The translations under genes and the position numbers were made by a program. A stretch of DNA of 64,000 nt, from NCBI RefSeq assembly GCF_000009765.2, contig NC_003155.5:4092001-4156000 (forward strand). The letters are read 5' to 3'. The notes beneath the pieces are model-generated. The model saw nothing but the letters and a program-made list of their open reading frames with translations. It was not told where the DNA came from and searched no databases. Of this stretch, positions 8,785 through 18,312 are shown in pieces. The stretch is from Streptomyces avermitilis MA-4680 = NBRC 14893 (GTDB taxonomy: Bacteria > Actinomycetota > Actinomycetes > Streptomycetales > Streptomycetaceae). Numbering within the stretch: the first letter of the stretch is position 1; each line of letters starts with the position of its first letter.

Positions 8785-10091
8785 GCGGGAACGTCCTCTC
8801 GGATCACTTCGGTGAGATGCGCGCCGACATGACTGGTCAACTCCCAGTCGTTGCGGCCTCGTTGCTCACGCCACACCGCGCGGATGGCCGCGCCGGCGAG
8901 AAGCACCTGGTAGAAGGGGCCGCCGACGATCAGCTTGAGGTAGTGCACGGAGCGGACACGGAGCCCGTACTGCTTGCCGAAGTCGTGCAGTCCCACCACT
9001 TCGAACACGAAGGTGACGAACGCGGTGACGGCCGGCAGGAAGGTGATGAAGGCGATGCCGACGGGCACGTCGAGGAAGAGCGCGACGGCCGCGTTGAGCG
9101 GAATGATGACGCCGGAGATCGCCTGGAGGAACGGCGTCATGAGCGTGTAGCGGGCGAGCAGCCGCTGGCCGAAGCCCGGCAGCTGCTTCCAGTCCTTCTT
9201 CCGGTAGACCTGGAGGAAGCCCTGGTTCCACCGGGTGCGCTGCTTGAGCAGCGACATCAGGCTGCCGGGGGTCTCCTCCCGGGTCACCATGTCGGAGTCG
9301 TACGCGACGACGACCTTCTTGCCGACACTGGAGAGACGTACGCCCAGGTCACAGTCCTCCGCCAGGCAGTCGGGATCCCAGCCGTCGGCCTCTTTGAGGA
9401 CGTCCGTGCGGACGAAGACGGTGTTGCCGCCGAGCGGGATGAACCCTTTCTGCGCGTGCAGATGGAGCCGGGAGCGGAACCAGAAGAAGTACTCCAGGCA
9501 GTTGCGCAGGCTGTACCAGCTGGAGTTGAAGTTGATGAGCTGTACGCCGCCCTGGACGACGTCCGCGCCGGTGGAGCGGAAGGCGTGGTCGACGTGGGCG
9601 AGCAGCTCGGGATGGACCTGGTCCTCGGCGTCGAAGACCCCCACCACGTCGCCGCGGCAGTGCGGCAGCGCGGTGTTCATGGCCTTCGGCTTGTTCTTCT
9701 TCTCGTGGGTGTCGACGACGACGCGCACCCGCTCGTCGCGGGCCGCGGCCTTCCGGGCGACCTCGGTGGTCTCCGGGTCGTCGTGCCCGACGATGACGAT
9801 GATCTCGAAGTCGGTGTGACTGGACTCCAGCAGGCGCTGGATCGTGTGGTCCAGCACGGCCTGTTCGTGTCGCGCCGGCAGCAGCAGCGAGAAGGACAGG
9901 CCCTCACCGCCGTCCGGTCTGCTGAAACGGGTGGAGGCCAGCACCTCGGGCGTACGCCACGCGTGCATCTGCCACCACAGGGTGAAGGCCGCCATCCAGA
10001 ACAAAGCCAGCGAAACGGCAGCAATGAAGACAGACGTGAGCACCAGATCCCCCCAGATCCCCAAAAGCCCCCTGTCGCGACGATGAGCCAC
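8781..10091 (-). CDS. Processive family 2 glycosyltransferase (cellulose/chitin/hyaluronan synthase type)
   Basis: The 436-residue protein has one or two N-terminal membrane helices, a GT-A domain and a C-terminal cluster of helices. All processive-synthase signatures are visible: HDD (103-105), DAED (154-157), AEDCD (244-248) and QRTRW (284-288). It is therefore expected to polymerise a beta-linked glycan and thread it through the membrane. It is shorter than CslA-type synthases and lacks a PilZ domain, so direct c-di-GMP control is not evident. It is the first gene of the four-gene operon; the GTG at 10091 is chosen as the first in-frame start after a 155-bp spacer. Confidence 0.85.
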   Translation of the reverse strand: MAHRRDRGLLGIWGDLVLTSVFIAAVSLALFWMAAFTLWWQMHAWRTPEVLASTRFSRPDGGEGLSFSLLLPARHEQAVLDHTIQRLLESSHTDFEIIVIVGHDDPETTEVARKAAARDERVRVVVDTHEKKNKPKAMNTALPHCRGDVVGVFDAEDQVHPELLAHVDHAFRSTGADVVQGGVQLINFNSSWYSLRNCLEYFFWFRSRLHLHAQKGFIPLGGNTVFVRTDVLKEADGWDPDCLAEDCDLGVRLSSVGKKVVVAYDSDMVTREETPGSLMSLLKQRTRWNQGFLQVYRKKDWKQLPGFGQRLLARYTLMTPFLQAISGVIIPLNAAVALFLDVPVGIAFITFLPAVTAFVTFVFEVVGLHDFGKQYGLRVRSVHYLKLIVGGPFYQVLLAGAAIRAVWREQRGRNDWELTSHVGAHLTEVIREDVPA

Positions 10092-10246
10092 AACCGTCGC
10101 GTCACGATGCAGAGACTATGAGTGAACTGTGAAGCGCACAGGCCTTTTTGGTGAAGAGCGTGTTTCCTCACACTCGTGGGACTTACTGAACATTCCGAAC
10201 GCCTGTCGCGTTTGGACCAGTTGACTACGGCCCGTTCAACCGCGTT

Positions 10247-12274
10247 TCAGCCGCTCAGAGCCGTGCGGAGCCGGTCCGCGTCCGTGATCGGCGCGTCGCA
10301 GGTGAAGTTACGGCAAACATAGGCGGCGGGCCCTCCCCCGACGAGGGGCCGGTCGGCCAGAAGCGGAAACTCGTCGCTCCCGGGAGTCCCCACGGCCACG
10401 ACGGCGCCCGGCGCGGTGCCCAGAAGCGCCGTGCGGTGCAGGGTCCCTGTCGCCGGGTCGTCGGCCGGGCCCACGACCGAGACCTCGCGCGGCCCGTCGA
10501 GCAGCGCCTCCGCGACGGCGAGCCCCCAGCCGACGAAGCGGGGAGCACGCGGGCCGAGCGCCTTCACCACGCCCAACGCCCGCTCGGCGGCGGTGCGATG
10601 GGGCTCGGCGCCGGTATGGGCCGCGTAGCTCAGCAGGGCGCCGGCGGCCGCGCTCCAGCCGGACGGGGTCGCGTTGTCGGTGGGGTCCTGGGGGCGGCGG
10701 ATGAGCTTCTCGGCGTCGGCCGCGGTGTCGTAGAGGGCGCCCGACTCGGGGTCGGTGAACTGGGCGAGGACGTGATCGAGCAGGAACCCGGCGAATTCCA
10801 GCCAGACCCCCTCCCCGGTGACGGAGGCGAGGGCGAGGAAGCCCTCGGCGACGTCCCCGTAGTCCTCGAGGACGCCCGCGTGGGCGCCGGCCCGGCCGTC
10901 CTTGCTGGTGCGGGCGAGCCGGGCGTGCTCGTCCAGGTGCAGGCGTACGAGGAGGTCGGCGGCGCCGATGGCGGCCTCCACCAGGTCCGGGCGGTCGAAG
11001 TACGCGCCGGTCTCGGCGAGGGCGGCGATCGCCAGGCCGTTCCAGGCGGCGACCACCTTGTCGTCGCGGCCGGGGGCGGGACGCTCGGCCCGCCTCCCGA
11101 GGAGCCGCGCCCGGACGGAGGCGATCCGCTCCGCGTCGAACACGACGTCCTGCTGCGGGAGCTGGAGGACGGAGGCACCCTCTTCGAAGGTGCCGTCCCG
11201 CGTCACCCCGAAGCAGCGGGCGGCGAGTTCCGCGTCCTCGCGGCCGAGGGCCTGCTCCAGCTGCTCGGGCGTCCACACGTAGTACGCCCCCTCGACGTGC
11301 CGACCACTGCCGTCATCGCTGTCGGCGTCGAGCGCGGAGGCGAACCCGCCCTCGCCGGTACGCAGCTCGCGCACCATGAAGTCGGCGGTCTCCAGGGCGA
11401 CACGACGAGCGAGTTCGGAACCGGTGGCACGCCAGAGGTGGGCGTAGACGCGGCAGAGGAGGGCGTTGTCGTAGAGCATCTTCTCGAAGTGGGGTACGAC
11501 CCAGTCACGGTCGACGGAGTAACGGGCGAAACCGCCGCCGAGCTGGTCGTAGATGCCGCCGCGCGCCATGCGCTCGCAGGTGTCCTGCGCCATCTGGAGG
11601 GCGCCCTCGGAGCCGGTGCGGGCGTGGTGGCGCAGCAGGAACTCGACGACCATGGACGGCGGGAACTTGGGCGCCCCGCCGAAGCCGCCGCGCCGGGCGT
11701 CGTAGTCGCGGGTGAGACCGAGGAGGGCCTGCGCGAGCTCCTCCTCGCCCGGGGTGCTGCTGTCTCCGTAGGAGATCTCGCGTCCGGCGAGATCCCGCAC
11801 GATCTTCCCGGCGACCTCGGCGACCTCGTCCCGCCGGTCGGTCCAGGCACTGCGCACGCCCTCCAGGACCTGCCGGAAGGAGGGCATGCCGTGCCGGGGC
11901 TCGGGCGGGAAGTACGTGCCGAAGTAGAAGGGCTCGGCGTCCGGCGTGAGGAAGACGGTCATGGGCCAGCCGCCCTGCCCGGTGGCGGCCTGTACGGCCT
12001 CCATGTAGACAGCGTCAACGTCGGGGCGCTCCTCGCGGTCGACCTTGACGTTCACGAAGTGCTCGTTGAGATACGCGGCCGTCGTCTCGTCCTCGAAGGA
12101 CTCGTGGGCCATGACGTGACACCAGTGACAGCTGCTGTAGCCGACGCTCAGCAGGAGGGGTACGCCCCGCTTGCGGGCCTCTTCGAAGGCCTCGGGCGAC
12201 CAGGGCCACCAGTCGACGGGATTGTCGGCGTGCTGGAGCAGATACGGGGACGTCTCATGGGCCAGTCGGTTCAC
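10247..12274 (-). CDS. DUF255 thioredoxin-domain protein (YyaL/SSP411 family)
   Basis: The 675-residue protein has an N-terminal thioredoxin-like DUF255 domain (about 1-165, with SPYLLQHADNPVDWWPW and CHWCH) followed by an (alpha/alpha)6-barrel region of the AGE/cellobiose-epimerase type. The family is widespread but its reaction is unknown. The GTG at 12274 is preferred because the domain begins NRLAHETSPYL directly after it and a GGGAG-rich stretch lies upstream; translation further upstream would add unrelated Arg/Pro-rich residues. It is transcribed in the same direction as the glycan operon but stops 155 bp before that operon starts. Confidence 0.9.
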   Translation of the reverse strand: MNRLAHETSPYLLQHADNPVDWWPWSPEAFEEARKRGVPLLLSVGYSSCHWCHVMAHESFEDETTAAYLNEHFVNVKVDREERPDVDAVYMEAVQAATGQGGWPMTVFLTPDAEPFYFGTYFPPEPRHGMPSFRQVLEGVRSAWTDRRDEVAEVAGKIVRDLAGREISYGDSSTPGEEELAQALLGLTRDYDARRGGFGGAPKFPPSMVVEFLLRHHARTGSEGALQMAQDTCERMARGGIYDQLGGGFARYSVDRDWVVPHFEKMLYDNALLCRVYAHLWRATGSELARRVALETADFMVRELRTGEGGFASALDADSDDGSGRHVEGAYYVWTPEQLEQALGREDAELAARCFGVTRDGTFEEGASVLQLPQQDVVFDAERIASVRARLLGRRAERPAPGRDDKVVAAWNGLAIAALAETGAYFDRPDLVEAAIGAADLLVRLHLDEHARLARTSKDGRAGAHAGVLEDYGDVAEGFLALASVTGEGVWLEFAGFLLDHVLAQFTDPESGALYDTAADAEKLIRRPQDPTDNATPSGWSAAAGALLSYAAHTGAEPHRTAAERALGVVKALGPRAPRFVGWGLAVAEALLDGPREVSVVGPADDPATGTLHRTALLGTAPGAVVAVGTPGSDEFPLLADRPLVGGGPAAYVCRNFTCDAPITDADRLRTALSG

Positions 12275-12491
12275 CCTTCCACTCTCCCACGGCCTCGGGT
12301 GTCGCACAGATGCGCTGGTCCACCGGGCGCGCCTCCTCGGGGGCGGCTTCACGAAGGTGGCGGTGCCGGTCGCGGAGTCCAGGCGCCGGAGCTCTCACTC
12401 CGCAGGCCCGTGATCGTCGGCCCCCTCGCGCTCGCGTCCCGCTCCAAGGACACTGGTGGGCGGAGGAGTTGCCGCCGGAGGGGGACGTGAC

Positions 12492-15400
12492 ATGCGGGAC
12501 GGTCATCGGGCGGACGCCGAGCGGCTGTTGGCCCGGGCTGTGGAGGAGGAGGTGCGCCGGTCGGGCGGGCGCACCGACGGGGCGCTGCTGCTGTCGCGGG
12601 CGCGTGGAGCGCTGGACGGCATGGCGCGGGCGGCCGCGGAGGAGTACGAGGCGTACACGCGGGCCCTCGACGAGACGGAGGCGGGCCGGCTGACGTTCGG
12701 TCAGCGCTACGCGCGCGAGGGCGCCGGAACGCCGCTGCTGGTGGCGGCCGTCGCGGCGGTCGCGGCCTGCGTGGCGGACCTGTCCCTCGGCACGGGTGCG
12801 GGGACGGCGTTCGGCGCCGGTGCGGCCGTGGGCGTGGTGGGTGCCGCGGCGACCGTGGCGAAGGTGACCGCCTCGCATCTGCCGGCCGCGAGCCGCCGGG
12901 CCGGGGCGCTGGGCCAGCCGGGCGGCCCGGAGCAGTTGCGGTTGCAGTGGCTGACGGCGCTCGAAGTACGGGGCATCCGCCCGTTCCTGGACCAGCAGCG
13001 GGTGATCACGGCCGCGACGGGCGCGAAGAAGGGTGCGCCCCAGCTGCGGCGCACCGACAAGAGCGCGGCGGCACGGCGGCGCAGCGTCCTGGAGCAGTCC
13101 TTCGGTCAACTCCCGGAGCCGGACGGCCCGTTCGCGGGGCGGCGCGCCGAGCTGTCGCGGATCGCGCAGTGGGTGCAGGCGGCCCGGGCGAGCACGGAGA
13201 CCAAGCCGACGGTGGTGGTGCTGCACGGCGCGCCGGGCGCGGGGCGTACGTCGCTGGCGGTGCGGGCGGCGCACGCGCTGAAGGACCAGTTCCGGGGCGC
13301 GTGCGTGGTGGATCTGCGCGGCGACAGCCCCGAGGAGCCGCCGCTGTCCACGCGGGACGCGCTGCTGCATCTGCTCAACCGGCTGGGCGCGCCGCGTGAG
13401 CAGCTGCTCTTCCGGGATCGGTCCTCACCGGACCAGCAGGTCAGACGGCTCAGCGAGCTGTACCACCAGCATCTGACGGGGCTGGCGGTCACGATCGTGC
13501 TGGACGACGCGTCGGACGCGGAGCAGGTGCGCACGCTGGTGCCCGAGCGGTCGGAGAGTCTGGTCGTGGTGACCGCCCGCAAGCCGCTGGACCTGCCGGC
13601 CGACCTGCCCGCCTGGGTGCACCAGCTCCCGGTGGAGGCGCTGGACGCGGCGGGCGCGGAGGAGCTGCTGAACGCGGCGGCGCAGGACAGCTCGGGACCG
13701 TACGACGCCGAGTCGGCGGACCGGATCAGGGAGTTGTGCGGCGGTCTGCCGCTGGCGCTGCGTATCGCGGGCTCCTCCCTGGGCCCGCGCACCCCGCGGC
13801 AACTGGCCGCCGATCTGGGGGCGTACGGCCCGGTGGAGCCGGTGGAGCGCTGTCTGTGGCTGCGTTACACCGACCAGTCGGATGTCTCCCGGCGTCTGCT
13901 GCGCCGGCTGGCCCTGGCGGGCCGGGCGTCCCTGGGCACGGCGGCGGCGGCCTCGCTGCTGGCCACGGACGAGCACGAGGCCGCCCGCCATCTGGACGCG
14001 CTCGCCCGGGCGGGCCTGATCGACCACGTCCGCGGCAGCCGCTACCGGCTGCACGACGTCGTGCGGGCCTTCGCGCAGGCCCGTCTGCTGGACGAGGAGG
14101 AGCCGGCCGACCGCACGGCCGCGCAGGAACGCCTGATCGTGAACTACGCGGAGCTGGCGGACTCGGTGATCCGTCTGGTCGACGGCAAGACGTCGACCCG
14201 CGCGGACCAGTTCGGCCCGCACGGTTTCACGTCCCTGGACACGGCGTTGCGCTGGCTGGACGACGAGTCGAGCTTCATCACGGCGGCTCTGCGGCACGCG
14301 GAGGGGGTGAACCAGGCCGCGGTCCTGAATCTTCTCGGCGCTCTGTGCGACTACTGCCTGCTGCGCGGCGACCTGTACCGGCTGGGCGAGATCAGCGAGC
14401 TGACCCAAGCCGTGGACCAGGGCCTCCTGGTCCGTTCGGTGCAGTGGCGTACGGGTATCGCGGCCCGTCATCTGGGCGAGCTGGACAAGGCCCGCAGCAC
14501 CCTGTCGTCCGTCGTGGACCTCTACTTCGAGGCGCACCACGACGCGGGCGCGGCCCGTGCGCTCGGCTCCCTCGGCATCACCCTGCACCACCAGGGCAAT
14601 CTGACGGAGGCGGCGGCGAAGCTGCGGGAGGCCATGGACCTCCAGGCCGCGCCCGAGCTGGCGGCGGACCGGGCGTGGACGATGCACGCGCTGGCGGCGG
14701 TGGAGCGGGACCGGGCCCGGCTGGCGGAGGCGCTCGACCTGCTCACCCAGGCCCTGGTGCTGCACCGCGAGGGCGAGTCGGTGCACGGTGAGGCGTGGGC
14801 CCACTTCCAGCTCGGTCAGCTGGCCCTGCGCATGGGCGACGTACCGCGCGCCGACACGGAACTGCGGGAGGCCCTCGATCGGTACGGGCGTACGCGCGAC
14901 GCCCGCGGTGAGGCCTGGGCCCTGACCCAGCTGGCCCGTGGGCGACTGGTCGCCGGGGACGCGTCCGCGGCGGTCGACGGGCTGCGCCAGGCGGTCTCCC
15001 GTCACCGGGACAACGAGGACGCGCGGGGTGAGGCCTGGACGGTGTACTACCTGGGCCAGGCCCTGGAGGAGACGGGCAACCTGGACCAGGCGGTCCGTGA
15101 ACTGGAGCGTTCCCGCACGATGTTCTCCCGGATGCGGGACGTCTACGGTCTGGCGTGCGCGCGGCACCATTCGGCCCGGGTGACGAGAGACCAGCGAGCG
15201 GCGCAGACGGGCTCGCTCCGGAACTCGGGATTCGCCCGCCAGCTCCTGGTCGACGCCCGCTCGGACTTCCAGCGCATCGGCGTGGCCCACGGCGAGGGCT
15301 GGACGTGCCTGGAGCTGGCGGTGGTCGACGCGGGCAACGGCCGTACCCAGCAGGCGCTGACGCTGTGCGACGAGGCGCTGGACCTGTTCACCTCGTACGG

Positions 15401-15692
15401 GGACCGGCGTGGGGAGGACTGGGCCCGTTTCCTGCGCTGCACGCTGCTGCCGTACGCGGCTCCCGGCGGGGTGGAGGTCGGCACGGCGGTGGCCCAGGAG
15501 GACCTGCGCCGTCTGTCCCGTACCTCGCACCCGCTCCGGGACACCAAGCTGGTCGACTACGTGGAGGCGTACCAGCTGCTGCTGGAGCGAGGCGTGAACC
15601 TGGACTCGGGCTGGCAGGCCTGGCGTCTGCGGATGGTGCCGGACCGGCATGCCCGGGAGGTCATGGGGGTGCCGGTGACCGCTTCCCGCTGA
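12492..15692 (+). CDS. Membrane-associated STAND NTPase: NB-ARC plus TPR repeats
   Basis: The 1,066-residue protein starts at ATG 12492 after a GGAGGGGG ribosome site. Residues about 80-128 are two Ala/Val/Gly-rich hydrophobic segments, so it is probably membrane-tethered. An NB-ARC module follows: P-loop GAPGAGRTS (246-254), Walker B TIVLDDA (334-340), GLPLAL motif and a winged-helix region. From about 480 to 1,000 are helical TPR-like repeats (several RGEAWA and HGEGW units). The Walker A lysine is arginine, which would be expected to weaken nucleotide hydrolysis. STAND proteins act as ligand-sensing switches; the effector is not recognisable here. No SARP DNA-binding domain is present. Confidence 0.8.
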   Translation: MRDGHRADAERLLARAVEEEVRRSGGRTDGALLLSRARGALDGMARAAAEEYEAYTRALDETEAGRLTFGQRYAREGAGTPLLVAAVAAVAACVADLSLGTGAGTAFGAGAAVGVVGAAATVAKVTASHLPAASRRAGALGQPGGPEQLRLQWLTALEVRGIRPFLDQQRVITAATGAKKGAPQLRRTDKSAAARRRSVLEQSFGQLPEPDGPFAGRRAELSRIAQWVQAARASTETKPTVVVLHGAPGAGRTSLAVRAAHALKDQFRGACVVDLRGDSPEEPPLSTRDALLHLLNRLGAPREQLLFRDRSSPDQQVRRLSELYHQHLTGLAVTIVLDDASDAEQVRTLVPERSESLVVVTARKPLDLPADLPAWVHQLPVEALDAAGAEELLNAAAQDSSGPYDAESADRIRELCGGLPLALRIAGSSLGPRTPRQLAADLGAYGPVEPVERCLWLRYTDQSDVSRRLLRRLALAGRASLGTAAAASLLATDEHEAARHLDALARAGLIDHVRGSRYRLHDVVRAFAQARLLDEEEPADRTAAQERLIVNYAELADSVIRLVDGKTSTRADQFGPHGFTSLDTALRWLDDESSFITAALRHAEGVNQAAVLNLLGALCDYCLLRGDLYRLGEISELTQAVDQGLLVRSVQWRTGIAARHLGELDKARSTLSSVVDLYFEAHHDAGAARALGSLGITLHHQGNLTEAAAKLREAMDLQAAPELAADRAWTMHALAAVERDRARLAEALDLLTQALVLHREGESVHGEAWAHFQLGQLALRMGDVPRADTELREALDRYGRTRDARGEAWALTQLARGRLVAGDASAAVDGLRQAVSRHRDNEDARGEAWTVYYLGQALEETGNLDQAVRELERSRTMFSRMRDVYGLACARHHSARVTRDQRAAQTGSLRNSGFARQLLVDARSDFQRIGVAHGEGWTCLELAVVDAGNGRTQQALTLCDEALDLFTSYGDRRGEDWARFLRCTLLPYAAPGGVEVGTAVAQEDLRRLSRTSHPLRDTKLVDYVEAYQLLLERGVNLDSGWQAWRLRMVPDRHAREVMGVPVTASR

Positions 15693-15743
15693 CCGTCCCG
15701 GGGCGTGGCTCCGCGACACCCGCGTGGCTCCGTGCCCGCGTGG

Positions 15744-15772
15744 CTCCGTGACACCCGCCGGGTGTCACGGAG
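15744..15772. terminator. Bidirectional hairpin terminator
   Basis: Perfect 12-bp arms (15744-15755 and 15761-15772) enclose a 5-nt loop between the convergent STAND gene and the small membrane-protein gene. Imperfect copies of CGCGTGGCTCCGTG precede it at about 15702-15750. Confidence 0.7.
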
Positions 15773-15798
15773 TCGTGCGTGCTGTCGGCTCGGCGGGG

Positions 15799-16113
15799 TC
15801 AGCCCTTGGCGGGCGAGGCCTTCCCGCCGGGCGCCTTGGCGGAGGCGGCCGTGCCGGCGGCGACCGGGCCGGAGGAAGGCGTACCGGAGGAGGACGCGTC
15901 CGAGGACGGCGTACCGTCCTGCGACTTCTCCTCGAAGTCGACCTTCCTCATGTGCTTGTTCATCGACTTCATCAGGCCCCACACCGCCAGTGCCATCACC
16001 GCGAAGACGATGAAGCCGAGGACGCCGGGGGTGACCTTGTTCTGGTCGACCTCCTTGGCGAGGGGGACGAGGTGCGTCATTGCCAGGCTCGCGCTTGCGC
16101 TCATGTCAGGCAT
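15799..16113 (-). CDS. Small single-pass membrane protein downstream of mca
   Basis: The 104-residue protein has one strong transmembrane helix (about residues 30-50, GVLGFIVFAVMALAVWGLM), a short basic linker and a Ser/Gly/Ala/Pro-rich low-complexity cytoplasmic tail. It has no recognisable domain. The gene follows mca by 12 bp and is probably cotranscribed with it. A second ATG at 16104 is an equally possible start, with the ribosome site GAGGG then 12 nt away. Function unknown. Confidence 0.65.
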   Translation of the reverse strand: MPDMSASASLAMTHLVPLAKEVDQNKVTPGVLGFIVFAVMALAVWGLMKSMNKHMRKVDFEEKSQDGTPSSDASSSGTPSSGPVAAGTAASAKAPGGKASPAKG

Positions 16114-16125
16114 TGTCCCTCAGGG

Positions 16126-16998
16126 CTAGCGGATGCCCGCAAAGAGGTCGTCCTCCGGGAGGGAGGTGTCGACCAGGGACTTGGCCAGCTCGTACTCCTC
16201 GGTCGGCCAGACCTTCTTCTGGATCTCCATCGGGACCTTGAACCAGCCGCCGTCGGGGTCGATCTGCGTGGCGTGCGCGATCAGCGCCTTGTCGCGGATC
16301 TCGTAGAACTCCGCGCAGGGAACGTGGGTGGTGAGCGTGCGCTCCGCACGCTGGAACTCGTCCCAGCGCTTCAGCCACTCCCCGTACGGCGACTCCAGGC
16401 CGCGGTCCAGCATCGCGTGGTGCAGCGCCTCGGTGCGCGGGCGGTTGAAGCCCTGGTTGTAGTAGAGCTTCTGCGGCTGGAAGGCCGGACCGTACTCCGA
16501 CTCCGGGTACTTCTCGGTGTCCGCCGCGCCGTCGAACGCCACCATCGAGATCTGGTGGGTCATGATGTGGTCGGGGTGCGGGTAACCACCGTTCTCGTCG
16601 TACGTGGTGATCACCTGCGGGCGGAAGGAGCGGATCTGCTTCACCAGCTCGCCGGCCGCCTTGTCGATGTCCTCCAGGGCGAAGCAGCCCTCGGGCAGGG
16701 GAGGCAGCGGGTCGCCCTCCGGGAGGCCCGAGTCCACGAAGCCGAGCCACTCCTGCTTGACGCCGAGGATCTCGCGCGCCTCGTCCATCTCCTTCTTGCG
16801 TACCTCGTGGATGTGCTCCTCGATGTACTTGTCGCCCTGGAGCTTCGGATTGAGGATGGAGCCGCGCTCCCCGCCCGTGCAGGTCACGACCAGCACGTCC
16901 ACCCCCTCGGACACGTACTTCGCCATGGTGGCCGCGCCCTTGCTCGACTCGTCGTCGGGGTGGGCGTGCACGGCCATCAGTCGCAACTGATCAGTCAA
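16126..16998 (-). CDS. mca: Mycothiol S-conjugate amidase Mca
   Basis: The 290-residue protein matches the MshB/Mca LmbE-like zinc hydrolases. AHPDDES (12-18) and HPDH (141-144) provide the zinc ligands and general base. Mca cleaves mycothiol-electrophile conjugates to a mercapturic acid, which is exported, and glucosaminyl-inositol, which is recycled. It thus detoxifies alkylating agents and antibiotics in actinobacteria. Length and the insert ERGSILNPKLQGDKY favour Mca over MshB. The start is TTG at 16998 with GAGGA eight bases upstream. It is divergent from the DUF4307 gene. Confidence 0.93.
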   Translation of the reverse strand: MTDQLRLMAVHAHPDDESSKGAATMAKYVSEGVDVLVVTCTGGERGSILNPKLQGDKYIEEHIHEVRKKEMDEAREILGVKQEWLGFVDSGLPEGDPLPPLPEGCFALEDIDKAAGELVKQIRSFRPQVITTYDENGGYPHPDHIMTHQISMVAFDGAADTEKYPESEYGPAFQPQKLYYNQGFNRPRTEALHHAMLDRGLESPYGEWLKRWDEFQRAERTLTTHVPCAEFYEIRDKALIAHATQIDPDGGWFKVPMEIQKKVWPTEEYELAKSLVDTSLPEDDLFAGIR

Positions 16999-17153
16999 GG
17001 CTCAATCCTCAGTAAGTCGGCAAGTCGGCGCCCGGTGTGATTCGGCGCGATGAGCGGCTTCTATAGTGACCGAATCGGGGGGCGAATAATTCCGGGCCCC
17101 GCCCTGGGCGCCCCTTCCGGGACTTTCGTCCCGGCCCTGCCGAGAGGACGATC

Positions 17154-17552
17154 ATGAGTACGGCGAGCACGCAGCTGCCCGAGGGCCGGTACGGCCGCTC
17201 CGCGGACGAGCGTGCCGACCACAAGCTCAAGATCGTCGGCGGCATCCTGGCCGTGGCCCTGCTCGCCCTGTTCGGCTACTTCGCGTACCACTACGTCGTG
17301 CAGAACAAGATCAGCGGCGAAGTGATCACCTTCAAGGCCTCGGACGACGTGGTCAAGGTGCATCTGGAAGTGCGCAAGGACGCGGATGCCACCGGCTACT
17401 GCACCGTGCGCTCCCAGGCGGCGGACGGTTCCGAGGTGGGCCGCGCGGACTTCCGTTTCACCGGGCACGACACCCGCATCGACAAGGTCGTCACGCTCCG
17501 TACGACCGCCCTGGGGACCACGGCGGAGCTGCTCGGCTGTCACGCCGACTGA
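17154..17552 (+). CDS. DUF4307 membrane protein
   Basis: The 132-residue protein has a charged cytoplasmic N-terminus, one transmembrane helix (about 26-46) and an extracytoplasmic beta-rich domain with two cysteines (CTVRSQ and the terminal LLGCHAD) that could form a disulfide. It belongs to DUF4307, a family found beside mca in actinobacteria; no function has been assigned. It is divergent from mca across 155 bp. Confidence 0.85.
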   Translation: MSTASTQLPEGRYGRSADERADHKLKIVGGILAVALLALFGYFAYHYVVQNKISGEVITFKASDDVVKVHLEVRKDADATGYCTVRSQAADGSEVGRADFRFTGHDTRIDKVVTLRTTALGTTAELLGCHAD

Positions 17553-17720
17553 CATCATCCCTGTCACCTGCCCGCTGACCTGCGGTGACGTAATCTTGAT
17601 GGCTTATGTCCTCCCCCTTCAGCCGCTGAATTGTTAGGCTCGTGGTTTCGCCCATCCGTGAAGGAACATTCTTCTGGGTAGGGCGATGCTTTGTATTCCC
17701 AGTACCTACGAGGAGCACCT

Positions 17721-18218
17721 GTGACCCAGACCAGTGAGAACGTCACCTGGCTGACCCAGGAGGCGTACAACCAGCTGAAGGCCGAGCTGGAGTACCTGTC
17801 TGGTCCTGCGCGCACGGAGATCGCTGCCAAGATCGCCGCCGCGCGCGAGGAGGGGGACCTGCGCGAGAACGGCGGGTACCACGCGGCCAAGGAGGAGCAG
17901 GGCAAGCAGGAGCTCCGTGTGCGCCAGCTGACCCAGCTCCTGGAGAACGCCAAGGTCGGCGAGGCGCCGGCGGCGGACGGTGCGGTGGCGCCCGGCATGG
18001 TCGTGACCATCGCCTTCGACGGCGACGAGGACGACACGCTGGACTTCCTGCTCGCCTCCCGCGAGTACGCGAGCGCCGACATCGAGACGTACTCGCCGCA
18101 GTCCCCGCTGGGCTCCGGCGTGAACGGCAAGAAGGTCGGCGAGGACGCGCAGTACGAGCTGCCGAACGGCAAGCTCGCCTCCGTCAAGATCCTCAAGGCC
18201 GAGCCCTACCAGGGCTGA
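17721..18218 (+). CDS. greA: Transcription elongation factor GreA
   Basis: The 165-residue protein has the GreA architecture. An N-terminal antiparallel coiled coil (about 10-80) carries the acidic tip REEGDLREN, which enters the RNA polymerase secondary channel to stimulate transcript cleavage and rescue backtracked complexes. A C-terminal FKBP-like globular domain follows. GTG at 17721 is chosen because AGGAG lies 6-9 nt upstream and the family starts at this point. A strong hairpin terminator follows the gene. Confidence 0.93.
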   Translation: MTQTSENVTWLTQEAYNQLKAELEYLSGPARTEIAAKIAAAREEGDLRENGGYHAAKEEQGKQELRVRQLTQLLENAKVGEAPAADGAVAPGMVVTIAFDGDEDDTLDFLLASREYASADIETYSPQSPLGSGVNGKKVGEDAQYELPNGKLASVKILKAEPYQG

Positions 18219-18240
18219 CGCCTACGACACCAGCCTCGGC

Positions 18241-18270
18241 ATGCCCCCGGCGCTCACCCGCCGGGGGCAT
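18241..18270 (+). terminator. greA terminator hairpin
   Basis: A perfect 12-bp stem (18241-18252 with 18259-18270) encloses the 6-nt loop CTCACC, 23 nt after the greA stop codon. There is no T tract, which is usual for Streptomyces hairpins. Confidence 0.75.
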
Positions 18271-18312
18271 CGTCATGCCCGGCGCGGGGGCCTCGTCGTG
18301 CCCGCCTCGTCG

